In this document: positions 19,143 to 27,752 of the stretch, one piece after another
How the letters are laid out: each line of letters starts with the position of its first letter
How positions within the stretch are numbered: the stretch's first letter is position 1
Source of the DNA: Chryseobacterium indologenes
GTDB taxonomy: Bacteria; Bacteroidota; Bacteroidia; Flavobacteriales; Weeksellaceae
Direction: 5' to 3'
Assembly (NCBI RefSeq): GCF_018362995.1
Contig: NZ_CP074372.1
Span: forward strand, 62,001 to 126,000
DNA length: 64,000 nucleotides
Position numbers and translations under genes: made by a program
The notes under the pieces: generated by a model
Told to the model about the DNA's origin: nothing
The model's database searches: none
What the model saw: the letters and a program-made list of their open reading frames with translations, nothing else

Positions 19143-19475
19143 AATATATATATTTGTTTGGTTGTGCATTATAAATATACAGAATTGTTGTTTAATTCTC
19201 ATTGTTTTGAATTAAATATTTGTTAATTTATAATTTTAGGGATTAGATGATAGGTGGCAGGTTGTAGGTAGCAGGTAATTGCAATTAGAGAATAGGGGAA
19301 TATTTCAGATAATGACCTATATTCAATTTTTTAACTTGTAACCTTAAACCTTAAACCTTAAACTTTGAACCTTAAACTTTGAACTCAAAACTCTGAAATT
19401 TTACAAAATCTTAAAATTTGTTTAAATTTTTAGTTTACCATTCATAAATGCAATAATCTTTCGTAATTTTACCGG
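19143..19475. repeat. Divergent intergenic region with simple repeats
   Basis: 333 bp without a gene. From about 19244 it carries GATAGGTGGCAGGTTGTAGG and TAGCAGGTAATT, whose reverse complement recurs at 22.48-22.53 kb. At 19340-19386 there are tandem heptamers of the type CCTTAAA/CTTTGAA (AACCTTAAACCTTAAACCTT...). Promoters for tatA and the lipoprotein must lie at the two ends, where TAATTTTA (19464-19471, plus) and TATATTTA (minus, near 19175) are weak candidates. Confidence 0.6.
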
Positions 19476-19817
19476 ATGGAATTAAGCATTGGAGAAATGG
19501 CACTCATTGCCATTGCAATCGTTGTGTTATTCGGACCGGATAAACTGCCTCAGATTGCGCGTGACTTAGGTGCAGGCGTTAGAAAAATGCGTGGAGCAGT
19601 AGAAGATATCAAGACTGAAATCATGAAGGAAACAGATAATCCTGTTTCTGAAATAAAGCGTGAGATTGAAAAGGTAAAAGATGCTGCCAAAGATTTCAAC
19701 CCGATGAAGGATATCGAAAAAGATATTCTTACAGAACCTGGTACTCTTGCTTCTAACGAACCTCCAAAGCCGAAGCCGGCTGATGATGAGACTTATGAAG
19801 GACCTGTAAGCAGATAA
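19476..19817 (+). CDS. tatA: Sec-independent (twin-arginine) translocase protein TatA
   Basis: 113 residues. One N-terminal helix followed by the Phe-Gly-Pro hinge and amphipathic helix (IAIAIVVLFGPDKLPQIARDLGAGVRKMRG) is the TatA/E signature. The tail is charged and Pro-rich (PPKPKPADDETYEGPVSR). TatA forms the variable pore for folded proteins. tatC is not in the window. Start codon ATG at 19476, with only a very short leader if the nearest -7-like box is used. It is followed 2 bp later by the PAP2 gene, an arrangement indicating co-transcription. Confidence 0.92.
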   Translation: MELSIGEMALIAIAIVVLFGPDKLPQIARDLGAGVRKMRGAVEDIKTEIMKETDNPVSEIKREIEKVKDAAKDFNPMKDIEKDILTEPGTLASNEPPKPKPADDETYEGPVSR

Positions 19818-19819
19818 TC

Positions 19820-20386
19820 ATGGAGGAAATCATTCAGGAAGATAAAAAGGTATTTCTTTACCTTAATAATCTGGGAGATTCATCTTTCGACCAGTTTTGG
19901 ATGCTGATTTCAAGTACCTGGATCTGGGTACCTCTTTATATTATTTTTCTTTATTTTTTATACAAAAATTATCAACTAAGAACTTTAGTTTTTATTCTTA
20001 TATTTATTGGGCTGGGAGCTGTTGTTTCTGATCAGCTGGCCAATGTTTTCAAATACGGGGTTGCGAGGTTGAGACCATGCCATGACCCTACTTTGGAACA
20101 TCATATGAGGATTGTGAAATGTGGCGGACAGTTTGGGTTTTATTCAGCTCATGCTTCCAATACCTTCTTTTTGGCAACTTATTTAGGTATTTTACTGAAA
20201 AAGAAGATTAAATGGTTTCCTTATGCTATATTTGTATGGGCTCTGGTTGTTTCGTACAGCAGAATCTATTTAGGAGTGCATTTCCCAATTGATATTTTGG
20301 TGGGGGCGTTTGTTGGATCTTTATTGGGAGTGATATTTGGTGCACTCGCCAAAAAAGTGATCAATAAACAAACTATAACCTCATGA
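19820..20386 (+). CDS. PAP2-family membrane phosphatase
   Basis: 188 residues, about five helices. The three phosphatase motifs are present: KYGVARLRP (KxxxxxxRP), SAHASNTFF (PSGH-like, with Ser in place of Pro) and SRIYLGVHFPIDI (SRxxxxxHxxxD). The family includes undecaprenyl-diphosphate phosphatases and lipid phosphatases. A role in recycling lipid carrier at the inner membrane is likely but not proven. Its stop overlaps the next start by 4 nt (ATGA). Confidence 0.88.
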   Translation: MEEIIQEDKKVFLYLNNLGDSSFDQFWMLISSTWIWVPLYIIFLYFLYKNYQLRTLVFILIFIGLGAVVSDQLANVFKYGVARLRPCHDPTLEHHMRIVKCGGQFGFYSAHASNTFFLATYLGILLKKKIKWFPYAIFVWALVVSYSRIYLGVHFPIDILVGAFVGSLLGVIFGALAKKVINKQTITS

Positions 20387-21195
20387 AAAAAACTTTATTA
20401 TTAGTAACTTCCCTTTGTTTTTCCCTTAATTTCTATGCCCAGGATAAAAAACTGGCCGCAGAATGTTTTAATAAAGCTGATTATAAGTGTGCTGAAGAGC
20501 AATACTTAAAACTAGCTGAGAAAGAGCAGATTCAAAAATTTCAGTCGGAATATTATGATTATCTCGGGACGGCTCAGAGGAGGCTGGGGAAGACGACTCA
20601 GGCTTTTAAATCTTATGATTCTGCCTTAAAAGCAAATCCTATGTCAGTTTCCGTGTATGTTAACCTCTCATCGCTTTACAGCCAGAAAGGAAACAAGATC
20701 AAAGCACTGGAATATGTAGAAAAAGGATTGAAAGTGAATCCTGAGACTCCGGATTTATATCTTACCCGTTCCAAAATCTACGACAGTCAGGGAAAGAAGG
20801 AGCTTGCCATCAAAGATCTTAATCAGATTCTGACGTTTGCACCCGATAATATTTTTGCAAAAACAGGATTGGCCAACCTGAAAAAAAATAATGGTGACCT
20901 GGATGGCGCTTTAAAAGATTACAATACACTTATTTCTGAAAAACCCGAATCATTGCTGTACAATGGCCGCGCTGATGTGTATTTTAAAATGAAAAAATAT
21001 AAAGAAGCACTTACTGATGCGAATAAAGCTATTTCCATAGATCCGAAATTTGCGCAATCCTATGTGAGCAAAGCTATGATTCTGATGGATACTTCCAAAC
21101 TTAAAGAAGCATGTACAAATCTGGATAAAGCGGTTGCTTTGGGCTATGAAAAAGCAGTGCTGACGGATTCCTATGCTAAATGTGGTAAGAAATAA
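20383..21195 (+). CDS. Secreted TPR-repeat protein
   Basis: 270 residues. The signal peptide (MKKTLLLVTSLCFSLNFYAQ) is followed by about six tetratricopeptide repeats, for example YYDYLGTAQRRLGKTTQAFKSYDSALKANP and ALTDANKAISIDPKFAQSYV. These form a helical scaffold for protein contacts in the periplasm. The start overlaps the PAP2 stop (ATGA), so the two are translationally coupled in the tatA-PAP2-TPR operon. No catalytic motif is seen. Confidence 0.85.
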   Translation: MKKTLLLVTSLCFSLNFYAQDKKLAAECFNKADYKCAEEQYLKLAEKEQIQKFQSEYYDYLGTAQRRLGKTTQAFKSYDSALKANPMSVSVYVNLSSLYSQKGNKIKALEYVEKGLKVNPETPDLYLTRSKIYDSQGKKELAIKDLNQILTFAPDNIFAKTGLANLKKNNGDLDGALKDYNTLISEKPESLLYNGRADVYFKMKKYKEALTDANKAISIDPKFAQSYVSKAMILMDTSKLKEACTNLDKAVALGYEKAVLTDSYAKCGKK

Positions 21196-21279
21196 ACTGA
21201 TCTAATTATTTAATAAATCCAAATTAAAATACCAAAATCTGGTTTAACTGTTTTAAAAAACGAATAAAGAAAAAGAGAG

Positions 21280-21732
21280 ATGCTGAATATTGTTCTTGTA
21301 GAACCTGAAATACCAAATAACACAGGAAATATCGGAAGATTATGTGTAGGAACCGAAAGCAGATTACACCTGGTTCATCCATTTGGATTTGTAATTAATG
21401 ACAAAAACCTGAAGCGTTCCGGACTGGATTATTGGGTACATCTCGATGTTTCTGAATATGAAAATGTTGAAGAATGGATTCAGCAGATCCCTGATCGGTC
21501 CCGTGTTTTTTTAATGAGTTCACATGCTGAAAAATCATATCTGGAAACCGATTTTCAGGATGGAGATTGGCTGGTGTTCGGAAAAGAGAGTGTGGGGCTT
21601 AGTGAAGAGGTTTTGGACCGCTTTGAAAATCATCTGACCATTCCTATGTCTAAACTGATCAGGAGTTTTAATATCGCCAATTCCGTTGCTTTTGTAGTAG
21701 GGGAGGCGAAAAGGCAGATTGGACTGAAATAA
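21280..21732 (+). CDS. trmL: tRNA (cytidine/uridine(34)-2'-O)-methyltransferase TrmL
   Basis: 150 residues, the compact SPOUT length. It methylates the wobble nucleotide of certain leucine tRNAs using SAM. Typical motifs are LVEPEIPNNTGNIGRLC at the N-terminus, LVFGKESVGLSEE and IPMSKLIRSFNIANSVAFV in the trefoil knot. It lies 84 bp after the TPR gene and ends at a hairpin shared with the convergent rlmH. The two genes are both SPOUT-fold RNA methyltransferases. Confidence 0.94.
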   Translation: MLNIVLVEPEIPNNTGNIGRLCVGTESRLHLVHPFGFVINDKNLKRSGLDYWVHLDVSEYENVEEWIQQIPDRSRVFLMSSHAEKSYLETDFQDGDWLVFGKESVGLSEEVLDRFENHLTIPMSKLIRSFNIANSVAFVVGEAKRQIGLK

Positions 21733-21752
21733 ATTCAATAAATAAAATGAGG

Positions 21753-21796
21753 CTGTCTCAAAATTCAAAGCTATTTGATTTTTGAGACAGTTTTTT
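21753..21796. terminator. Terminator between trmL and rlmH
   Basis: Stem CTGTCTCAAAA/TTTTGAGACAG with a 16-nt loop, followed by TTTTTT on the plus strand. The GGCTGTCTCAAAA arm resembles a segment near 55.6 kb (AGCTATCTCAAAAG), so it may be a dispersed repeat used as a terminator. Confidence 0.8.
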
Positions 21797-21799
21797 GTA

Positions 21800-22273
21800 T
21801 TAATCGTTATGATAAGGTTTGCCCTGTAAAATCTGATCAGCGCGGTAAAGCTGCTCAACAATGAACAGGCGGATCATCTGGTGGGTAAAGGTCATTTTAG
21901 ATAAAGACATTTTTTCATTCGCTCTGCTGTACATTTCTTCAGAAAAGCCATAAGCACCTCCAATCAGGATGTGTACTTTTTTTACAGAAGAATTCATCCA
22001 GGTATCAATTTTCTGTGAAAATTCACGGCTGGTAAACTGTTTTCCTTTTTCATCAAGAATTACTAACAGATCATTTTTATCAATATGATTTAAAAACAAT
22101 TTGGCTTCTTCCTTTTTAAGAAGTTCAGGAGATAGGTTTTTAGCGTTTTTAACATCCGGGATTTCAGTGATTTCAAAATTCCAGTGTTTGGGTAAACGGT
22201 TGAGATAGTAATTGATTAAAGACGTAATTTCCTTATCGTCTGTTTTACCGATACAAAGTAAACTGATTCGCAT
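21800..22273 (-). CDS. rlmH: 23S rRNA (pseudouridine1915-N3)-methyltransferase RlmH
   Basis: 157 residues, SPOUT fold. It methylates pseudouridine 1915 in helix 69 of 23S rRNA on assembled ribosomes. Seen: the N-terminal MRISLLCIGKTDDKEI, the SAM-binding loop LIGGAYGFSEEM and the C-terminal MTFTHQMIRLFIVEQLYRA...GKPYHND, all highly conserved in the family. A good promoter lies at 22293-22323. Confidence 0.96.
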   Translation of the reverse strand: MRISLLCIGKTDDKEITSLINYYLNRLPKHWNFEITEIPDVKNAKNLSPELLKKEEAKLFLNHIDKNDLLVILDEKGKQFTSREFSQKIDTWMNSSVKKVHILIGGAYGFSEEMYSRANEKMSLSKMTFTHQMIRLFIVEQLYRADQILQGKPYHND

Positions 22274-22292
22274 TGTAAGAAGTTTCAGAGGG

Positions 22293-22323
22293 CAAAGATA
22301 GGGCTTCGGGGAGAAAAGTTCAA
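22293..22323 (-). promoter_or_regulatory. rlmH: rlmH promoter
   Basis: Minus strand: TTG at 22321-22323, 20-nt spacer, TATCTTTG at 22293-22300. This matches the flavobacterial TTG-N17-23-TAnnTTTG consensus, about 20 nt upstream of the start codon. Confidence 0.7.
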
Positions 22324-22556
22324 AGTTTTGGGTTGAATGTTTCTAGTTGAGGGATGTTGGTTATTAGTTGCTGGTTTCTAGTTAATAGTTCTCGGTTCTT
22401 GTATCTCCTTCAAAAAATTCACTATTGACTTGAATAAACCTTCATTACTATTTCACAGAATATTTTCCCTAATCCCTGCTACCTTCTATCTACCACCTGC
22501 CACCTAATTCCTGCCACCTATCACCTCTATCTCTTCTCCATTTAATTTAATTCCCC

Positions 22557-22564
22557 TACATTTG
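22557..22564 (+). promoter_or_regulatory. -7 element of the YihY-like gene
   Basis: TACATTTG (TAnnTTTG) 19 nt upstream of the ATG at 22584. No TTG stands at the exact -33 spacing. Confidence 0.5.
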
Positions 22565-22583
22565 TATAAAGACAAACAGATCG

Positions 22584-23597
22584 ATGAGTGTAAAGGTTCC
22601 CAGATTTATTTTGAAGATTCAAGAGTTTTTTGACAGCATCCATATTCCTGTTTTGGGAATATCGCTTTGGCAGATGTTTCAGATCTATATCTCCGGGATT
22701 TTCAAAGGAAAAATTGGTAGAAAAGCGGCGGCTATTTCCTGGAGTTTTACCATAAGTCTTTTTCCGTTTATTCTGTTTCTGCTTTCTGTTTTACCTTATA
22801 TGCCGCATTATGATAAACTACAGTTCTATATTTTTGATGTACTGATGCATAATGTGTTCCCTTCAAATATGGAAGGTGACGTAAGAGGATATATAGAAAG
22901 CAATATCATCCCCAATATGAGAGGAATCAGTAATCTTACCATTGTTCTTGCACTTGTTTTTGCTACCAACGGTACATTTTCTCTGATTAATGGTTTTAAT
23001 GAGAACACGGATGAAAAACTGAGTGATGTAAAGGAGTTTATTCTTTCATTCTTTATCACAATTGGCTTTATTACCATCGTTTTTTTAGCACTTTTCGGGG
23101 TGTATTATGTGGAGGTCGTAATGAAGCTGTTTACCCCTGCTTATGATATTACCTGGCTTGTAGATAACCTCTCCAGTATCATCGGATTCGTTTCTTTTCC
23201 TCTTTTTTACTTTATCCTTCTGACCTTATTTTATTGGTTGGGAACCGTAAAAATTACAAGATTCCGTCAGGCGGTTCCTGGTGCTATTTTAACCACAATA
23301 CTGTTCGTTGTTACTACTTATATTTTTGCGATTTATGTAAAGGATATTGCGCGGTATAACGTACTTTACGGATCTATCGGAAGTATGATCCTGCTAATGG
23401 TTTGGGTGAATGTGAATGTATATCTGCTTTTATTCGGAAATGAGCTGAATATGGCCATCAGAAAGCTCAGAATAGAAAAGCTGCTGTCTGATGAAATTCA
23501 GAGAGAAACCATACACTATCACAGCCAGATTACAGAACCTGACTTTGACGGTGACGAAGAACATAAGAGAAAACTGGAAACCCGAAAAAAAGATTAA
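22584..23597 (+). CDS. YihY/BrkB-family inner-membrane protein
   Basis: 337 residues, about six membrane helices. The family (YihY/virulence factor BrkB, once mislabelled RNase BN) is recognised from the first helix context KAAAISWSFTISLFPFILFLLSVLPY and the last helix block YGSIGSMILLMVWVNVNVYLLLFGNELN. The C-terminal about 50 residues are charged and cytosolic. The biochemical function of the family is unsettled. Its TAA stop overlaps the stop codon of the convergent nhaA gene. Confidence 0.88.
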   Translation: MSVKVPRFILKIQEFFDSIHIPVLGISLWQMFQIYISGIFKGKIGRKAAAISWSFTISLFPFILFLLSVLPYMPHYDKLQFYIFDVLMHNVFPSNMEGDVRGYIESNIIPNMRGISNLTIVLALVFATNGTFSLINGFNENTDEKLSDVKEFILSFFITIGFITIVFLALFGVYYVEVVMKLFTPAYDITWLVDNLSSIIGFVSFPLFYFILLTLFYWLGTVKITRFRQAVPGAILTTILFVVTTYIFAIYVKDIARYNVLYGSIGSMILLMVWVNVNVYLLLFGNELNMAIRKLRIEKLLSDEIQRETIHYHSQITEPDFDGDEEHKRKLETRKKD

Positions 23598-24772
23598 TTC
23601 TCTTCCAGTTCAGGATTTTCTTTTGAACTTATACTTAATATGGTAAATCCTGCAATAGCAGCTATAAATGACGCAATCAAAATAGCAAATTTCGCTTCAT
23701 CCTGAATAGGGATTTCTCCTTTAAAAGAAAGTAATGCAATAAAAATGGACATGGTAAATCCAATTCCGGCCAACAGACCTACACCAATCATCTGAAGCCA
23801 GTTGCTGTTTTGAGGCAGAGAACTAAGCTTTAATTTGATGGCAATAAGTGAAAACAAATTGATACCGATCAGTTTACCCAATACCAAACCGCAAATAATT
23901 CCCAATCCTAATGTACTTGTAACACCGGCAACCATTTCACTGGAAAAAGTAATATTGGTGTTCGTTAAAGCAAATATAGGCATGATCAGAAAGCTTACCG
24001 GAATGTGAAGCTGATGCTCCAGTTTTTCCAATGGTGATATTTCTACATGGGAAGCATTGGTAGGTATTGAAAAGGCAAGTAAAACACCTGCTATAGTAGC
24101 ATGAATTCCGGAGTGATGAAGGAAATACCATAAAAACAGTCCGGGAATAATATAAAATATAGTTTTGGTTACTTTTAAGAAATTTAAAATAAACAGCAGG
24201 GCAGTCACTCCAAAAGATAACAGGAGATAGCTCCAGTGAATTTGTTCGGTATAGAAAATAGCAATCACAAGAATAGCTCCCAGGTCGTCTACAATAGCCA
24301 ATGCTGCTAAAAATATCTTGATAGAATTGGGAATCTTTTTACCCAGCATTGAAATAATTGCCAGTGAAAAAGCAATATCCGTAGCCATAGGAATTCCCCA
24401 GCCATTGCTATATTCCGTTCCGGTATTGAAAATGCTGTAGATTACAGCAGGAACAAGCATTCCGCCTACTGCTGCAAAAATGGGAAGCGAAGCGTTTTTA
24501 AAAGATGAAAGTTCACCTTCTACCAGTTCCCGTTTTATTTCAAGGCCTACCAAAAGGAAGAATACGGCCATCAATCCGTCATTGATCCAGATACTGACAG
24601 GATATTCCAGCCCAAAAAGATGGGTACCCACTTCTTTGTCTAAAAAATGCTGAAAGTTTTCTGCAGCGGATGAATTGGCAATAAGCAATGAAACAAGTAC
24701 ACAGAAAATAAGAATAATTCCTGAAGACTGACTGTTGTTGAAAAATTTTTTAAAATATAGAGATAAATTCAT
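23594..24772 (-). CDS. nhaA: Na+/H+ antiporter NhaA
   Basis: 392 residues, 12 helices. The pH-regulated sodium/proton antiporter carries the essential ion-binding aspartates in the expected places: Asp132 in MATDIAFSL, and Asp162/Asp163 in AIVDDLGAILVI. The N-terminal LLVGLEIKRELVEGEL is also diagnostic. It starts 2 bp after the rsh stop, so it is probably the second gene of an rsh-nhaA unit that joins the stringent response to ion homeostasis at least transcriptionally. The 3' end overlaps the YihY-like gene tail to tail. Confidence 0.96.
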   Translation of the reverse strand: MNLSLYFKKFFNNSQSSGIILIFCVLVSLLIANSSAAENFQHFLDKEVGTHLFGLEYPVSIWINDGLMAVFFLLVGLEIKRELVEGELSSFKNASLPIFAAVGGMLVPAVIYSIFNTGTEYSNGWGIPMATDIAFSLAIISMLGKKIPNSIKIFLAALAIVDDLGAILVIAIFYTEQIHWSYLLLSFGVTALLFILNFLKVTKTIFYIIPGLFLWYFLHHSGIHATIAGVLLAFSIPTNASHVEISPLEKLEHQLHIPVSFLIMPIFALTNTNITFSSEMVAGVTSTLGLGIICGLVLGKLIGINLFSLIAIKLKLSSLPQNSNWLQMIGVGLLAGIGFTMSIFIALLSFKGEIPIQDEAKFAILIASFIAAIAGFTILSISSKENPELEEN

Positions 24773-24774
24773 GT

Positions 24775-26985
24775 TTATGATTGTAGTCGTCTCACTCTTG
24801 AAACACCATTAATATTTTTAAGCTTTTTGAAAGTTTCTTCCAGCTGGCCTTTATTTTTAACTTCGAGAATGATATTTCCAGTGAAAATCCCATTGTTGGA
24901 TTCAATAGAAAGACTTTTCATATCCATTCCCATACTTCCACTGATGACAGTGGTGATATCATTGATCATACCCATTCTGTCAAGTCCTTCAATTTCAATT
25001 TTTACTCTGTTTTTGAAGCTTTCGGCATTGACCCATTTGGCAGGAATGACACGGTAGTCATACTGCGCTCTCAGGTTGATGGCATTCGGGCAGCTGTCAC
25101 TGTGAACTTTAATTCCGTCTGAGATGGTGATGAATCCGAAAATTTTATCCCCTGGAATTACCGTACAACATTTTGCATAGGTATAGTTAAGCTTCTCTTC
25201 GTCCTTCCCAAAGACAATCATGTCAAGGTTTTCCTCTTTCGGCTCCTCGAAATGCTGACTCTTATTAGGTGATTTTCTGAATCTTGAAAGTAAGTTGTTG
25301 AATACGTTTTTACTTTCAATGTATTTTCTCAAGCTGCTGACATCCAGTTCATTGCTTTGGAATTTGAGAAATAGCTCCTGAGAAGATTTTAAATTAAAGA
25401 ACTTTTGAAGTTTATTAATTTCTTCATCATTGAAATTGATTTTCGCATGACGAAGTTTTCTTTGCAGGATTTCTTTTCCTTCCTCTACCAGTTGGTTTTT
25501 CTGAGAGTTCAGATAACTTTTTATCTTTGATTTGGCCTTAGAAGTCACTACGAATTCCAGCCAGTCAGATTTTGGTTTCTGATTCTGTGATGAAAGAATA
25601 TCCACCTGATCCCCGTTTTGAAGGATATAGGAAATAGGAACCAGCTTTCCATTGATTTTAGCTCCCAGACATTTCATTCCTAAGTCAGAATGGACTGAAA
25701 AGGCAAAATCCAGAGCGGTAGCATTGGTGGGAAGAATTTTAATTTCTCCTTTCGGGGTAAATACAAATACCTCTTTGGAGTATAAATTAAGCTTAATATT
25801 ATCCAAAAGCTCCGAAGTAGAAAGGTTCTGCTGCTGTTCCAGAACTTCACGGATTTCAGTTACCCATTTTTCAAAGTTTCTGTCGTCAGAACTCTGTTTA
25901 TAGCCTTCTTTGTATTTGTAGTGAGCGGCAACACCTTTTTCAGCAATTTCATCCATACGTTCAGAACGGATCTGAACTTCAATCCATTTTCTGTCCGGAC
26001 CTAAAACGGTTAAGTGTAAACTTTCATAGCCCGTAGAACGTGGCTGTGTAATCCAGTCACGCATTCTTGATGGGTTACTGTGGTAGACATCTGTAACGAT
26101 AGAGTAGATCTTCCAGGCTAAAAACTTTTCATTTTTAGCATCCGATTTGTAAATAATCCTGATGGCATAGTTATCAAAAACCTCTTCAAAGGAAACTCCC
26201 TGCTTAAGCATCTTTCTGTAAATAGAGGAAATTGCTTTTGCTCGGCCTTTGATTTTAAAATTTAAGCCTTCTTCACGAAGTCTTTCAGATACTTCTTTGG
26301 TAAATTCTTCTATATATCTTTCACGGCTTTCTTTGGCAAGTTCCAATTTCTCCGTGATCTCGTTGTATACTTCGGGACTATTATATTTTAGTGAAAGGTC
26401 TTCCAGCTCAGATTTGATGTTGTACAATCCGAGACGGTGGGCCATAGGAGCATAGATATAAACCGTTTCTGAAGCGATTTTTTTCTGCTTATCCGGAGCC
26501 ATACTTTCCAGTGTCCTCATATTATGAAGACGGTCTGCAATTTTAATCAGAATAACTCTGAAATCTTCGGATAAAGTCAATAACAGTTTTCTGTAATTTT
26601 CAGATTGTACAGAGATATTCTGGTGGTTCATGATGGAGATCTTAGTCAGTCCATTCACGATACTGGCGATTTTTTCTCCAAAGATTTTTTTCAGATCTTC
26701 GTAAGTATAATCAGAATCTTCAATCACATCATGCAAAAGTGCACAGGCAATAGAAGTTGCTCCCAGACCAATCTCCGTTGCTACAATTTTAGCAACAGCA
26801 ATAGGGTGGTAGATATAAGGCTCTCCGGTTTTTCTCCTTTGATCCTTGTGGGCATCTAAAGCGATATCGAAAGCCTTTCGGATGAGTTTGTTATTTTCCT
26901 CATCCAACGTTCTGTATGTGTTAGAAATCAGGTCCTTATATCTTGCAAGGATCTCCTTATTCTCTTGTTCTAAATCGTAACTCAT
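24775..26985 (-). CDS. Bifunctional (p)ppGpp synthetase/hydrolase (RelA/SpoT homologue)
   Basis: 736 residues with the full Rel architecture. The HD hydrolase domain (about 40-190) has His60 and HDVIED at 85-90. The synthetase domain (about 240-360) has RMRDWITQPRSTGYESLHL. A TGS domain lies at about 400-460 (VFTPKGEIKILPTNATALDFAFSVHSD), followed by a helical/zinc-finger region with YAKCCTVIPGD and a C-terminal ACT domain (IEIEGLDRMGMINDITTVISG). The intact HD residues and the basic RxRD motif indicate that it both makes and degrades (p)ppGpp. A TATTTTCG box lies about 24 nt before the start. Confidence 0.95.
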   Translation of the reverse strand: MSYDLEQENKEILARYKDLISNTYRTLDEENNKLIRKAFDIALDAHKDQRRKTGEPYIYHPIAVAKIVATEIGLGATSIACALLHDVIEDSDYTYEDLKKIFGEKIASIVNGLTKISIMNHQNISVQSENYRKLLLTLSEDFRVILIKIADRLHNMRTLESMAPDKQKKIASETVYIYAPMAHRLGLYNIKSELEDLSLKYNSPEVYNEITEKLELAKESRERYIEEFTKEVSERLREEGLNFKIKGRAKAISSIYRKMLKQGVSFEEVFDNYAIRIIYKSDAKNEKFLAWKIYSIVTDVYHSNPSRMRDWITQPRSTGYESLHLTVLGPDRKWIEVQIRSERMDEIAEKGVAAHYKYKEGYKQSSDDRNFEKWVTEIREVLEQQQNLSTSELLDNIKLNLYSKEVFVFTPKGEIKILPTNATALDFAFSVHSDLGMKCLGAKINGKLVPISYILQNGDQVDILSSQNQKPKSDWLEFVVTSKAKSKIKSYLNSQKNQLVEEGKEILQRKLRHAKINFNDEEINKLQKFFNLKSSQELFLKFQSNELDVSSLRKYIESKNVFNNLLSRFRKSPNKSQHFEEPKEENLDMIVFGKDEEKLNYTYAKCCTVIPGDKIFGFITISDGIKVHSDSCPNAINLRAQYDYRVIPAKWVNAESFKNRVKIEIEGLDRMGMINDITTVISGSMGMDMKSLSIESNNGIFTGNIILEVKNKGQLEETFKKLKNINGVSRVRRLQS

Positions 26986-27044
26986 TTGTGCATATGCCTA
27001 TAATTAAACGAAAATACGAAATTTTTTAGTTTTTTCAAACATAA

Positions 27045-27072
27045 AAGATCCGCAGAATACACTACGGATCTT
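27045..27072 (-). terminator. Terminator after the small stress-like gene
   Basis: Stem AAGATCCG/CGGATCTT with a 12-nt loop, followed on the minus strand by TTTTATGTTT. It lies between the 27095 gene and rsh. Confidence 0.75.
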
Positions 27073-27094
27073 CGGTTATTAGATTTTATATCGA

Positions 27095-27460
27095 TTAGAA
27101 TTTCACTTCAGAATTCATACCGTCACTTGACGTTTTGATTTTAATATCAGGACTGCTATGGATTTCTGCTCTGTTTCTTGCATCAATATACCTTTTGATG
27201 GTATCGTAATTGGTTTCATTGATGTTCATGTTTTCAAATAAATATGATTTCAATGCAGCATTCTGAATGAATGCATTTCGCGCAAGATCAATCTGATTAA
27301 GATCATTTACGGTAACGCTTGCCAGATATTGGGAATTACCAGACCCATCATTAAGGTATACAATGTAATCTGAGTTTTCAAATCCTGAATTTTCCAGATC
27401 ACTTTCCAGTTTTTTGTAGTCGCTGTGATGACCAAATACTCCAGCTAATATATGTGACAT
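27095..27460 (-). CDS. Small conserved-looking protein of unknown function
   Basis: 121 residues, no signal peptide. The start MSHILAGVFGHHSDYKKLESDLENSGFENSDYIVYLND resembles the beta-alpha-beta start of general-stress YflT/GSP17M-type domains (a strand, a helix that pairs elements, then GF). That resemblance is weak and by eye only. A second half (about 60-121) is helical with a polar tail. It is monocistronic, with its own terminator, upstream of rsh. Confidence 0.65.
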   Translation of the reverse strand: MSHILAGVFGHHSDYKKLESDLENSGFENSDYIVYLNDGSGNSQYLASVTVNDLNQIDLARNAFIQNAALKSYLFENMNINETNYDTIKRYIDARNRAEIHSSPDIKIKTSSDGMNSEVKF

Positions 27461-27752
27461 AGTTAATTGGTTTTAAAGTTCTCATTAAAGTTAGGAATAA
27501 TTTTCTGATTATAATTGCGTTTAAGATAATATAATTTGTTAATTAACATTCTGTTTTCAATAGAGTGGGCCGATGTCTGAGAATAATTATTGAACGGGTG
27601 TTTAATTTTAGCAATTGGATAATGTAGGTTTTGAAAAATAAGTTATTCCTGTTTTTAGGAAAGATGTACACATGGATTAAAATATTAAAACAAATAAAAA
27701 AGCCCCGGAAAATAACTTTCAGGGCTTTCATTGGTTAAAAAATTGAATACAT
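27461..27752. other. Non-coding intergenic stretch
   Basis: 292 bp of AT-rich sequence. Apart from the acs terminator at 27699-27728 I see no promoter box that matches the consensus well and no coding potential. A 62-codon frame across it is not gene-like. Confidence 0.5.
27695..27728 (-). terminator. acs: Terminator after acs
   Basis: Minus strand: AAAGCCC...GGGCTTT stem (27699-27728), followed by a T run, 25 bp beyond the acs stop codon. It ends the carboxylate locus. Confidence 0.85.

Larger units (their letters stand above)
22274..22583. repeat. Divergent intergenic region with simple repeats
   Basis: 310 bp between rlmH and the YihY-like gene. The edges hold the two promoters. The centre has degenerate repeats: TTATTAGTTGCTGGTTTCTAG and TTAATAGTTCTCGGTTC near 22350-22400, then CCTGCTACCT and CCACCTGCCACCTA copies at 22484-22530. 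The latter are the reverse complement of the GGTGGCAGG motif at 19.25 kb. No coding potential is seen. Confidence 0.6.

Noticed and set aside
27543..27731. 62-codon minus-strand gene
   Set aside because: It runs across the acs terminator, has biased AT-rich codons and no domain-like sequence.
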